Assembly: GCF_003627755.1 (NCBI RefSeq)
Contig: NZ_CP032694.1
Location: 2,161,501-2,225,500, forward strand
Direction of reading: 5' to 3'
DNA length: 64,000 nt
DNA from: Rhizobium jaguaris
GTDB taxonomy: Bacteria > Pseudomonadota > Alphaproteobacteria > Rhizobiales > Rhizobiaceae
Within the stretch, counting starts at the first letter, position 1. Each line of letters begins with the position of its first letter. The translations under genes were made by a program, and so were the position numbers. The notes under the pieces were generated by a model that worked only from the letters and a program-made list of their open reading frames with translations, made no database searches and was not told where the DNA came from. This document shows, piece by piece, positions 1 through 7,819 of the stretch.

Positions 1-218
1 TCATCCCGGGGCATGGACCAATAGGTGATAAGAAGCAGCTTGTCGCCTATCGTGATATGCTGAAGGCAGTACGCGACAATGTTGCCAAACTGAAGAAGAA
101 GGGCCATTCGCTGGACGAGATCGTCGCGGCAAAACCGTCGGCGAAATTCGATGCGAAATGGGGTAAGTTCGTCATCGATCCGCGTTTCTTCACACAGCTC
201 GTCTTTGAAGGCGTTTAA
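1..218 (+). CDS. C-terminal end of an MBL-fold metallo-hydrolase (partial)
   Basis: The reading frame is open from the window edge to a TAA at 216-218, giving about 71 residues. It begins with IPGHGPIGDKK, which matches the late metal-ligand loop (PGHGP) of metallo-beta-lactamase-fold hydrolases. A helical Lys-rich stretch (AKLKKKGHSLDEIVAA) follows, as is usual at the C-terminus of this family. The start and the HxHxDH metal site lie outside the window, so the substrate cannot be inferred. The next gene starts 24 bp downstream on the same strand and may be co-transcribed. Confidence 0.7.
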   Translation, partial: IPGHGPIGDKKQLVAYRDMLKAVRDNVAKLKKKGHSLDEIVAAKPSAKFDAKWGKFVIDPRFFTQLVFEGV

Positions 219-242
219 CGTCACTTGCTCCAAGGAGGCACC

Positions 243-1244
243 ATGACCGCTCCCCTGAAACTGCCGCTCGTTCCGGCAGCATTCTTTGGCATGGTGCTCG
301 GTCTCTCCGGTCTCGGCAATACCTGGCGCGCGGCGACGCGCGTCTGGCATTTACCTGCGGCGATAGGCGAGACGATCACTTTTGTCTCCGTGGCTGTATG
401 GGCGGTGCTGATCGTGCTCTACGCCCTGAAATGGGCGGCGGCTCGCGAAGAGGCGCTGAAGGAAGTGGTTCATCCCGTGCAGTGTTGCTTCGTCGGCCTT
501 GTCGGCGTCGCCACAATGCTGGTGGCCGGAGGCTTGCTGCCCTACTCCCGCATCGGTGCTGAAACCCTGTTCATCCTTGGGGCCATCTACACGCTGGCCT
601 TCTCGGTCTGGAGAACCGGCGGTCTCTGGCAGGGTGAGCGCGATGTCGCCGCCACGACGGCCGTGCTTTATCTGCCAAGTGTGGCCGGAAGTTTCGTGAC
701 CGCCACCGTCGCCGCCGCCCTCGGCTTTCCCGATTGGGGCCAGCTTTTCTTCGGCGCCGGATTCTTCGCCTGGCTGGCGATCGAGTCCGCTTTGCTGCAC
801 CGTCTTTTGACGGCACCGGCGTTGTCGCCGCCGCTGCGCCCAACGCTCGGCATCCAGCTTGCACCGCCGGCCGTAGGCGCGGTCGCCTATATCAGCGTCA
901 TGCCGGGACCACCCGATCTTCTCGTGCATGCCATGATCGGCTATGGCATCCTGCAGGCATTGATCATGCTGCGTCTGCTGCCGTGGATCAGCAAGGAGGG
1001 CTTCAGCCTCGCCTACTGGGCCTTCACCTTCGGCGCGACGGCGCTGGCGACCGCGGCCTTGCGTCTGATCGATCGCGGCGACACCGGTCCGGTCGCGCAA
1101 CTTGCACCGATCCTCTTCATTGCCGCCAATATCGCCGTTGGGCTGATCGCGCTCGCCACGATCTGGCTGATTGCCGATCGCAAACTGACCATCGGCTGGG
1201 CGGACTTGTCACGCGGGGATACCGGCGCCGTACGACAGCGTTGA
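243..1244 (+). CDS. TehA/SLAC1-family membrane transporter
   Basis: A 333-residue hydrophobic protein with about ten predicted membrane segments. The N-terminus PLVPAAFFGMVLGLSGLGNTWR is the typical first helix of the SLAC1/TehA family (tellurite resistance and C4-dicarboxylate carriers, anion-channel fold). The start at 243 is preferred over an upstream TTG because AAGGAGG lies a few bases ahead of it. It sits 24 bp after a metallo-hydrolase and 35 bp before a VOC protein, all on the same strand, so the three may form an operon. The family is clear. Whether it moves dicarboxylates, other anions or affects tellurite tolerance cannot be read from the sequence. Confidence 0.8.
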   Translation: MTAPLKLPLVPAAFFGMVLGLSGLGNTWRAATRVWHLPAAIGETITFVSVAVWAVLIVLYALKWAAAREEALKEVVHPVQCCFVGLVGVATMLVAGGLLPYSRIGAETLFILGAIYTLAFSVWRTGGLWQGERDVAATTAVLYLPSVAGSFVTATVAAALGFPDWGQLFFGAGFFAWLAIESALLHRLLTAPALSPPLRPTLGIQLAPPAVGAVAYISVMPGPPDLLVHAMIGYGILQALIMLRLLPWISKEGFSLAYWAFTFGATALATAALRLIDRGDTGPVAQLAPILFIAANIAVGLIALATIWLIADRKLTIGWADLSRGDTGAVRQR

Positions 1245-1279
1245 CCTGCTGCTGCGTGTCGGAAGATTCAGGAGGAGAT

Positions 1280-1651
1280 ATGCTGGATCACGTTACAATT
1301 GGAGTGAGCGATGTGGAACGGTCGAAGGCCTTCTACGACGCGGCCTTGCTCCCGCTCGGAATCGAACGTCTATATGGCGAGGGGGCGATTTTTGCCGGAT
1401 ACGGGATCAGGCCGGGGGCCTTCTTCTGGATAGGACATCGAGACGCGTCGCAAACAGGCGTCCACGTTGCTTTCGCGACGCAAAGCAGAGCCGTCGTTGA
1501 CCAGTTCTATGAAGCGGCGCTGGCGGCAGGCGGACTGGATAATGGACCTCCAGGCATCCGATCTCACTATCACCCCGACTACTACGGCGCTTTTGTTCTT
1601 GATCCCGATGGACACAACATCGAGGCTGTCTGCCGACTGGCGGCAGGTTAG
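1280..1651 (+). CDS. VOC (glyoxalase/dioxygenase fold) family protein
   Basis: A 123-residue single-domain protein with the vicinal-oxygen-chelate layout. MLDHVTIGVSDVERSKAFYD is the first beta strand carrying a metal-ligand His, and a C-terminal DPDGHNIEAVC motif carries the other ligands. A strong GGAGGAG lies directly before the ATG at 1280. Family members include glyoxalase I-like enzymes, bleomycin-binding proteins and many uncharacterised proteins, so the substrate is unknown. It follows the TehA-like gene on the same strand. Confidence 0.8.
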   Translation: MLDHVTIGVSDVERSKAFYDAALLPLGIERLYGEGAIFAGYGIRPGAFFWIGHRDASQTGVHVAFATQSRAVVDQFYEAALAAGGLDNGPPGIRSHYHPDYYGAFVLDPDGHNIEAVCRLAAG

Positions 1652-1730
1652 ATCTAGCGATAGAGCACGCGCCCGAGTTTGTTCCGGGATCTTCGCGACA
1701 AAGCTTGTCAGGCAAAGCCGTTTTCGTTGT

Positions 1731-2867
1731 TTACTCCACCGGCGGACCGACATAGCGCGCGCGTGGCCGAATGAGACGGCCGCTTGTGGATTGCTCCATG
1801 GCGTGCGCCAGCCACCCGACTGTGCGAGCGAGCGCGAACATGATCAACGGCGCGTCCTGTGGCAGATGGTAGGCCGATGTCATCGCCGTCAGCGCGAAAT
1901 CAACGTTGACGCGTTCTCCAACCAGCTCTTCGGCTACGTTGCGGACCTCCGCGAACAAGGGCGGCAGCGTAAAGCAGGCAAGCAGCGCCTGGGCGCGTGC
2001 ATCGCCGTCGGGATAGAGCGGGTGGCCGACCGCCGGTAGCGGCCGCCCTTCGGCGAGGTAACTTCGTACGGCCTCCTCCGCCCCGATCGTGGCGGCGCGG
2101 GCAATCAGCGAGCGTACGCCTTGCCACGCGCCGCCATGGAGTGGCCCGGTCAGTGTCGAAAGGCCGGAAAGCGCTGCGGCTGACAGTGTCGCACCGGCAG
2201 ATGCGGTGATTCGTGCCGTGAAGGTCGAGGCATTCAGCTCGTGGTCGGCGAAGAGCACGAGAGACCGACGGATGAGATCGTCGGCATCTGGCCGGTTCCA
2301 GGCTGCCGAGAGGCGCTGATGCAGCGGTAGATGAGGCAGGCCGGGTGCCAGCGCATCGGCGACAGTGCCGAATACGCTTTCCGCTTCGGTTTGCAACGCT
2401 GGCAGCGATCGTCCAAGCGACGGCAGATCGGTTGTGGCGCGCTCGGCCAAAGCGCAAAATGCCGTCGTTAGGGCGGGTTGCCTGCTGCGGCCGCCCTGCC
2501 CTTCCAGCCGCCGCAGCGGTCGCTTCATGTCCCACAGGAGCAGCGCGATTTCCTCCAACGTCGCGTGGTCGGCAAGCTTCACTGCATCTTGCCCGCGATA
2601 AAACAGCCGTCCTGCTGCGACAGTTGACAGCGCCGACGGTAGCACCGGATCACCCCATTGGATGGCATCGGCCGCCACCGCCTCGGTTTTTCGGCGTCCC
2701 GCATGGCGCGCTGCCAGCCGCTTGACGTCATCGGTGAAATAAAGGCTCCGCCGCGTATCGGTCGGATCGGGTTTCGCACGGATGCGGCCACGGCTGACAT
2801 TGGCGTACAGCGTCTGCGATTTGGTGCCCAGCAGGTTCAGCGCCTGCGCTGCCGTCAGCCAGCTCAT
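1731..2867 (-). CDS. Citrate synthase family protein with N-terminal helix-turn-helix domain
   Basis: A 378-residue fusion. Residues 1-55 form a helix-turn-helix of excisionase/MerR type (AAQALNLLGTKSQTLYANVS, then RRSLYFTDDV). Residues about 70-378 are a citrate synthase fold. The catalytic set is retained: His244 in GPLHGGA, His282 in VGHPLYP and Asp323 in NVDF. The usual GFGHRVY loop is altered to AVGHPLYPDGD, which removes the Arg next to His282 that normally contacts oxaloacetate. The gene is divergent from a second citrate-synthase-like gene across an 84 bp gap containing two palindromes. I infer that it can bind DNA as well as, or instead of, catalysing condensation, perhaps as an autoregulator. 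It is not expected to be the main TCA-cycle citrate synthase. Confidence 0.8.
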   Translation of the reverse strand: MSWLTAAQALNLLGTKSQTLYANVSRGRIRAKPDPTDTRRSLYFTDDVKRLAARHAGRRKTEAVAADAIQWGDPVLPSALSTVAAGRLFYRGQDAVKLADHATLEEIALLLWDMKRPLRRLEGQGGRSRQPALTTAFCALAERATTDLPSLGRSLPALQTEAESVFGTVADALAPGLPHLPLHQRLSAAWNRPDADDLIRRSLVLFADHELNASTFTARITASAGATLSAAALSGLSTLTGPLHGGAWQGVRSLIARAATIGAEEAVRSYLAEGRPLPAVGHPLYPDGDARAQALLACFTLPPLFAEVRNVAEELVGERVNVDFALTAMTSAYHLPQDAPLIMFALARTVGWLAHAMEQSTSGRLIRPRARYVGPPVE

Positions 2868-2877
2868 GGTCTCTCAC

Positions 2878-2908
2878 ATTGATCAATTGCATCAAGATTG
2901 ACGTCAAT
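2878..2908. promoter_or_regulatory. Two palindromes between the divergent citrate synthase genes
   Basis: ATTGATCAAT (2878-2887) and ATTGACGTCAAT (2897-2908) are both perfect palindromes. Their centres are 20 bp apart, about two helical turns. They share the half-site ATTGA and lie close to the start codons of both divergent genes. This is the layout expected of a dimeric regulator's operator. The neighbouring HTH-citrate synthase protein is the obvious candidate binder, but that is inference. Confidence 0.5.
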
Positions 2909-2951
2909 AAAAATAGGACTCATCTAAGCGCATAGTCAAAGGAGAATGACG

Positions 2952-4040
2952 ATGAAAAGTGGTCTCGAAGATATTGTTGCTGCCGAAACCAAGCTTTCCG
3001 ACGTGGATGGCACCGCTGGCCGCCTGATCATTCGCGGTGTGTCGCTGGATGATCTGGTGGCGACCAGCCGCTTCGAGGATGTCGCCGCGCTGCTGCTGGA
3101 CGGCCTGTTCGAGGAGCATTCCGATGCCGCAAGCATCAGGGCGCAATTGGGTGTCGCGCGCGTAGAGTTGTTCACACATGTCAAAGCGGCAGATGCAGTT
3201 TTGCTGGCTCTGCCGCCTGTGGAGGCCATGCGGGCGCTTTTGGCTCGTATCGAAGACGGCGAGAATTTTGCTACCGCCATCCGTTTGATGGCTGCGCCAG
3301 CGGTGTTCCTGCCTGCCCTGTTGCGCCTTCAGAAAGGTGAAAAGCCGATCAAGCCGGATGCTTCCCTCTCCCAATCCGCCGACATCCTGCGCATGCTGAC
3401 CGGCAAGGCTCCGACGCCGCAGCAGACGGCTGGCCTCGACGCCTATCTGGTGACGATCTCGGATCACGGGCTGAATGCGTCCACCTTCGCCTCCCGCGTC
3501 ATCGCCTCAACCCATGCCGGCCTGACCTCGTCGGTACTGGCGGCGATCAGCGCCTTGAAGGGACCGCTGCATGGCGGTGCGCCCGGCCCAGTGCTCGATA
3601 TGCTGGATGCGGTCGGCGAGCCGGCCAATGCGCGCGCGTGGCTGTCGCAGGCACTTGACCACGGCGAACGGCTGATGGGTTTCGGCCACCGCATCTATCG
3701 CGTCCGCGATCCGCGTGCCGATGCGCTGAAGATGGCACTGCGGCCGATCTTCGAGAGCGGTCAGGCAGATGCTGGCCGCATCGCGCTTGCCGAAGCGATC
3801 GAGGCCGCGGCATTAGCGTTGTTGAAGGAACGCAAACCGGACCGTCCGCTCGAAACCAATGTCGAATATTATACCGCCCTGCTGCTCGACGCCCTCGGTT
3901 TCCCGCGCAACGCCTTTACCGGCGTCTTCGCGATCGGCCGCACGGTGGGCTGGATTGCGCATGCGCGCGAACAGATGCTCGATGGCCGCCTGATCCGTCC
4001 GCAGTCGCGCTATGTCGGACCGTTGCCAAAGGCCGCCTAG
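2952..4040 (+). CDS. Citrate synthase/2-methylcitrate synthase family protein
   Basis: A 362-residue citrate synthase fold without the DNA-binding extension of its divergent neighbour. The start at 2952 is chosen because AAAGGAG ends 7 bases before it; the ATG at 2946 almost touches that ribosome site. His207 (GPLHGGA) and His246 (GFGHRIY) of the catalytic triad are present with normal surroundings. The third position, normally Asp in NVDF, is Glu305 in NVEYY. The C-terminus (RTVGWIAHAREQ, RPQSRYVGP) is typical. Substrate could be propionyl-CoA or another acyl-CoA with oxaloacetate. The two paralogues may form a hetero-oligomer or a regulator/enzyme pair, which is inference. Confidence 0.85.
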   Translation: MKSGLEDIVAAETKLSDVDGTAGRLIIRGVSLDDLVATSRFEDVAALLLDGLFEEHSDAASIRAQLGVARVELFTHVKAADAVLLALPPVEAMRALLARIEDGENFATAIRLMAAPAVFLPALLRLQKGEKPIKPDASLSQSADILRMLTGKAPTPQQTAGLDAYLVTISDHGLNASTFASRVIASTHAGLTSSVLAAISALKGPLHGGAPGPVLDMLDAVGEPANARAWLSQALDHGERLMGFGHRIYRVRDPRADALKMALRPIFESGQADAGRIALAEAIEAAALALLKERKPDRPLETNVEYYTALLLDALGFPRNAFTGVFAIGRTVGWIAHAREQMLDGRLIRPQSRYVGPLPKAA

Positions 4041-4069
4041 TGAAAGCGGGTCGCAAGGTAGATTGATCT

Positions 4070-4945
4070 TTAAGCGGCTGCGATCTGTCGCGGCCGCATC
4101 AGCCCTTCGCGGATATGGCGGGCAAGTTCGGTTGCCGGTGGTGTCGCTTCGCTTTTCGACAAATAGAGATTGACGGAAAAGATGGGCAAGTCAGGCAGGC
4201 CGTCGCCCGCCCCGAGGATGTCGAGGTCGGCAGGGACAGTGGAGGCAAGCCAGGTGGTGATCGCGAGGTCGGTGCGAACCGTCGCCGTCGTCGCCTCGAT
4301 ATTGCCGTTCTCGAACACGGTGCGCCAGCGCCGCCCGTCATCGCGCAGCGCCGCGAAGACCGATGGCCGGAAGGCGCAGGTATCGGCCACCATCGAAATC
4401 GGCAACGGACTCTTGCGGTAGGCGCTGCCCGCTTTTGCACCCACCCAAACCAGCCGGTCGACAGTCAGGCATTCGCCCTTGGACGTGCCGAGCGGCTCCT
4501 CGATGATGCCGAGATCGATCGCGCCATTGTCGAGCGCCTGCATCAACTCGGGCGATGAGCCGCAGACTAGGGAAATCTCAACCTGCGGATGACGTTCGGC
4601 ATAGGCCTTTAGAACCGGCGCCAGAACCGTCCCGACAAGATCATGGGGCACGCCGAGCCGCACGCTGCCTTCGACAATGGTTTCTGTCATGTCGGCCCAG
4701 ATGTCGTCATTGAGTATCAACATCCGGCGGGCATTGCCGAGCAGCCGTTCGCCCGCATCCGTCAGCCGCAATCCGCGATTTTCCCGTTCGAACAGGGTAC
4801 AGCCGAGCATGTCTTCCAGCCGCTTGATCTGCTGGCTCACGGCACTCTGCGTCATGTGCAGCATATTGGCGGCAACCGTCATGCTGCCGTGATCGGCCAC
4901 GGCGGTAAAAGTTCTGATGAGAGCGATATCGAAGTTTCGAGCCAT
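4070..4945 (-). CDS. LysR-family transcriptional regulator
   Basis: A 291-residue protein with an N-terminal winged helix-turn-helix (FDIALIRTFTAVADHGSMTV, then TQSAVSQQIKRLE), a linker helix and a periplasmic-binding-like effector domain from about residue 90. The start at 4945 (MARNFDIAL) fits the family N-terminus; an upstream in-frame start would add 13 unconserved residues. It is divergent from a LysE-type exporter with a 100 bp gap, the classic arrangement in which the regulator controls the exporter in response to an amino acid. The effector is unknown. Confidence 0.88.
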   Translation of the reverse strand: MARNFDIALIRTFTAVADHGSMTVAANMLHMTQSAVSQQIKRLEDMLGCTLFERENRGLRLTDAGERLLGNARRMLILNDDIWADMTETIVEGSVRLGVPHDLVGTVLAPVLKAYAERHPQVEISLVCGSSPELMQALDNGAIDLGIIEEPLGTSKGECLTVDRLVWVGAKAGSAYRKSPLPISMVADTCAFRPSVFAALRDDGRRWRTVFENGNIEATTATVRTDLAITTWLASTVPADLDILGAGDGLPDLPIFSVNLYLSKSEATPPATELARHIREGLMRPRQIAAA

Positions 4946-5045
4946 TTCTCTATAATAAACGCTAATGCATCGGTCCTTCAACATTCATTTTTCTGATGGC
5001 GGCTATTCGCCTATGTCTTCACGGAAAAATGAAGGCTGGCACTGC

Positions 5046-5645
5046 ATGACTATCGAAGCCCTTTTGCCCCTGATCCTTTTTGCTTTCGTCTCGACCATCA
5101 CGCCGGGCGCTGCAACAACGCTCGCCACGGCCTCTGGTGCACATTTCGGTTTTTGCCGGTCGATACCCGTGATCACTGGCTGCGCCATTGGTCTTGGTTC
5201 CGTCGCTTGCGCGGCGGCGGCCGGGCTTGGCAGCCTCCTGATGGCTCTGCCCGCACTGCAGATCGCGATGAAAGTGCTTGGCTCACTCTACCTCACTTGG
5301 CTAGCCATACGCATCGGCCGAAGTGGCCCGCCACGTCTGGATGGCGAAATGGCGAAGCCGACTAGCTTTGCGGCCGGTGTCTGGATGCTTTGGTACAATC
5401 CCAAGGGCTGGGCCATGACGATCGGCGCAGCCGCCTCGTTCGCCGCTTTGGCGACGGGCCCGGCGACTCTCGCCATTCTACTCGGCCTGACCTTTTGCCT
5501 CGTCGCCGCATTTTCGCTGGCTATTTGGTGCGCCCTTGGGCAATTGCTCGGGCGGCTGCTGAAAACGGCGTGGCAATGGCGCGCACTCAATTTTTTTCTC
5601 GCCTGCCTGCTGATCATTTCCATTGTTCCGATGTGGCGTGGATAA
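5046..5645 (+). CDS. LysE/RhtB-family amino acid exporter
   Basis: A 199-residue inner-membrane protein with about six membrane segments. It has the family N-terminus (LLPLILFAFVSTITPGAATT, with the conserved TPG) and the mid-protein NPKGW motif. The start at 5046 (MTIEALLPL) matches the family; an upstream open stretch from 4965 is not conserved-looking. It is divergent from the LysR gene at 4070-4945, which is its probable regulator. Substrates of the family include lysine, arginine, threonine and homoserine, and this sequence does not decide among them. Confidence 0.85.
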   Translation: MTIEALLPLILFAFVSTITPGAATTLATASGAHFGFCRSIPVITGCAIGLGSVACAAAAGLGSLLMALPALQIAMKVLGSLYLTWLAIRIGRSGPPRLDGEMAKPTSFAAGVWMLWYNPKGWAMTIGAAASFAALATGPATLAILLGLTFCLVAAFSLAIWCALGQLLGRLLKTAWQWRALNFFLACLLIISIVPMWRG

Positions 5646-5901
5646 AGTCAAAAATGGCGAAAATGCTCATAATGTGTGGGATTTTGCGCAGTTTGGGCTA
5701 GTGAAAATAGTGGAATTATAGCCCTTACTACGAAGTGACTAGCCAGAAAGACCTCTCGCTTCCGACCCCCAATCGGTGTTATTTGCCGCGCCCAAAATCG
5801 TTTTCCAACTGCCATGGTGCAATATGGAACGCTACGCACGACATTGTGACAATATCGGCGTAAACTGTAGCCTTAGACCACAGGATGTATTCGGGGGGCA
5901 C

Positions 5902-7800
5902 TTGGAGCGCCGACTGACTGCCATTCTTGCTGTCGACATCGTGGGCTACAGCCGCTTGATGGGAACGGACGAGGCCGGCACGCTGGCAGCGGTGAGGCAG
6001 CATCGTGCCGAAGTTCTGGACCCGAGGATCACCGAACATAAAGGGCGCATCGTCAAGCACACCGGTGACGGCATGCTGGTCGAATTTTCGAGCGTGGTGA
6101 ACGCGGTTGCCTGCGCCACCGAAATCCAGCGCGATATGCTGACGCGGAACGAGGATGTACAGCAGGAGCGCCGCATCGAATTGCGCATCGGCATCAACCT
6201 CGGCGACGTCATTGTCGAGGACGGCGATATCTTTGGTGAAGGCGTCAATCTAGCGGCCCGCCTCGAAGCCATTGCCGAGCCGGGTGGTATAGCCGTATCC
6301 GCTTCGGTGCGCGATCATGTCGGCTCCCGTCTCGGTGTTTCCTTCGAGGATCGTGGCGAGCATTCCCTCAAGAACATCGCCCATACCGTCCGCGTCTATA
6401 CGGTGTCTCTCAATGCGCCGACGACCTCGTCGGTCGTCGCTCTGCCTGCGCGGGATGGCCGCAAGCGGCTGGTGGCCGTGCTGCCCTTCGTCAACATGAG
6501 CGACGACCAAGAGCAGGAGTATTTCTCCGACGGGATTACCGAGGATCTCATCACTGATCTCTCGCAGATCTCGGACCTCAACGTTGTCGCCCGCAATACT
6601 GTCTTCACCTACAAGGGCAAGTCGGTGAAAGTGAAGCAGATTGCACAGGAGCTCGGCGCGGATTTCGTTCTGCAAGGCAGCGTCCGTAAGGCCGCCCAGC
6701 GTGTGCGCATCACCGGTCAGCTTATCGACGCCCGCAACGGCGCGCATCTCTGGGCCGGCCGCTTCGATCGCGACCTGACCGATATTTTCACCATCCAGGA
6801 CGAGATCACCCATGCGATCGTCGATCAACTGAAGATCAAGCTGCAGCCGGAGGAAAAGAAGGCGATCGAGAGCGAGCCGACCGCCAATATCGAAGCCTAT
6901 ACCTATTACCTTCGAGGCCGGCAGTTCTCACACGCGTGGACGCGGTCCTACTTGCTATTGGCGAGGCGAATGTTCCTGAAGGCCGTCGAGCTGGATCCGG
7001 ATTACGCCCGTGCCTATGCCGGTATCGCCGATTGCGACTCGGCGTTGAGGGACTGGAGCCCGCGTGAATACCCGCTGGAAAGCATCATGGCGATGAGCGC
7101 CAAGGCTTTGGAACTCGATCCTGATTTGGCCGAGGCCTATGCTTCGCATGGTCTGGCTCTGCATCAGAGCGGCCTGAACGAAGCAGCAACCGCCGCCTTC
7201 GCCCGAGCCATGGCGCTGCAGCCAAATCTCTACGAGGCGAATTTCCACTATGGCCGCTTTCTGTTCATGCATGGCCGGTTCGAGGAGGCAGTGCACTATT
7301 TCGAGCGTGCGGCCACCATTCGCACCGACGACTATTTGTCGCCCGTGCATTTGATCAGCGCGTTCCGCTCGCTCGGGAAGACGGAAGAGCTGGAGCACTG
7401 GGCGAGAATCGGCATCGAACGTGCCGAGCGGGCGCTAGATCTCAACCCGGAAAATTCCGGCCCCGCCCATCGCGGCGCTATCGCCCTTGCGCATCTTGGC
7501 GAGGCCGCACGTGCCAGGGAATGGGCGGCGCGTGCCCTCACGATCGATCCGGACGACATCTGTGCCCAATACAATGTTGCCTGCGCCTATGCCGTGCTCG
7601 GCGATCACGACGCGGCGTTGGATCTGCTGGAGAGATTGCTGCCGCTGAGTTCGGCCTACCAGGTGCTCTGGTTCAGCAATGATTCCGATCTGGATTCGCT
7701 GCGCGACTCGCCGCGTTTCCAGAAAATGTTCGAGGTGTTTGAGCAGAAGCACGCCCTGGAGGAACAGAGAGTAGCCAACGAAGATAAAGCGCTTTGTTAA
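5902..7800 (+). CDS. Class III adenylate/guanylate cyclase with TolB-like and TPR domains
   Basis: Read from a TTG at 5902, the product has 632 residues. Residues 1-165 are a class III cyclase domain. Metal ligands are Asp12 (AVDIVGYS) and Asp56 (HTGDG), and the transition-state pair is Asn116 and Arg120 (GVNLAAR). Residues about 188-340 are a TolB N-terminal-like/FlgO-like domain (VAVLPFVNMS). TPR repeats fill about 350-610. The TTG is preferred because a GGGGGG tract lies 4-5 bases ahead and related rhizobial proteins begin with ERRL; an in-frame ATG at 5824 is the alternative. No membrane segment is seen, so the enzyme is probably cytoplasmic. It converges on another cyclase with a 19 bp gap. 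Confidence 0.85.
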   Translation: MERRLTAILAVDIVGYSRLMGTDEAGTLAAVRQHRAEVLDPRITEHKGRIVKHTGDGMLVEFSSVVNAVACATEIQRDMLTRNEDVQQERRIELRIGINLGDVIVEDGDIFGEGVNLAARLEAIAEPGGIAVSASVRDHVGSRLGVSFEDRGEHSLKNIAHTVRVYTVSLNAPTTSSVVALPARDGRKRLVAVLPFVNMSDDQEQEYFSDGITEDLITDLSQISDLNVVARNTVFTYKGKSVKVKQIAQELGADFVLQGSVRKAAQRVRITGQLIDARNGAHLWAGRFDRDLTDIFTIQDEITHAIVDQLKIKLQPEEKKAIESEPTANIEAYTYYLRGRQFSHAWTRSYLLLARRMFLKAVELDPDYARAYAGIADCDSALRDWSPREYPLESIMAMSAKALELDPDLAEAYASHGLALHQSGLNEAATAAFARAMALQPNLYEANFHYGRFLFMHGRFEEAVHYFERAATIRTDDYLSPVHLISAFRSLGKTEELEHWARIGIERAERALDLNPENSGPAHRGAIALAHLGEAARAREWAARALTIDPDDICAQYNVACAYAVLGDHDAALDLLERLLPLSSAYQVLWFSNDSDLDSLRDSPRFQKMFEVFEQKHALEEQRVANEDKALC

Positions 7801-7819
7801 TGCGTTCTGTTTTTCGGAG

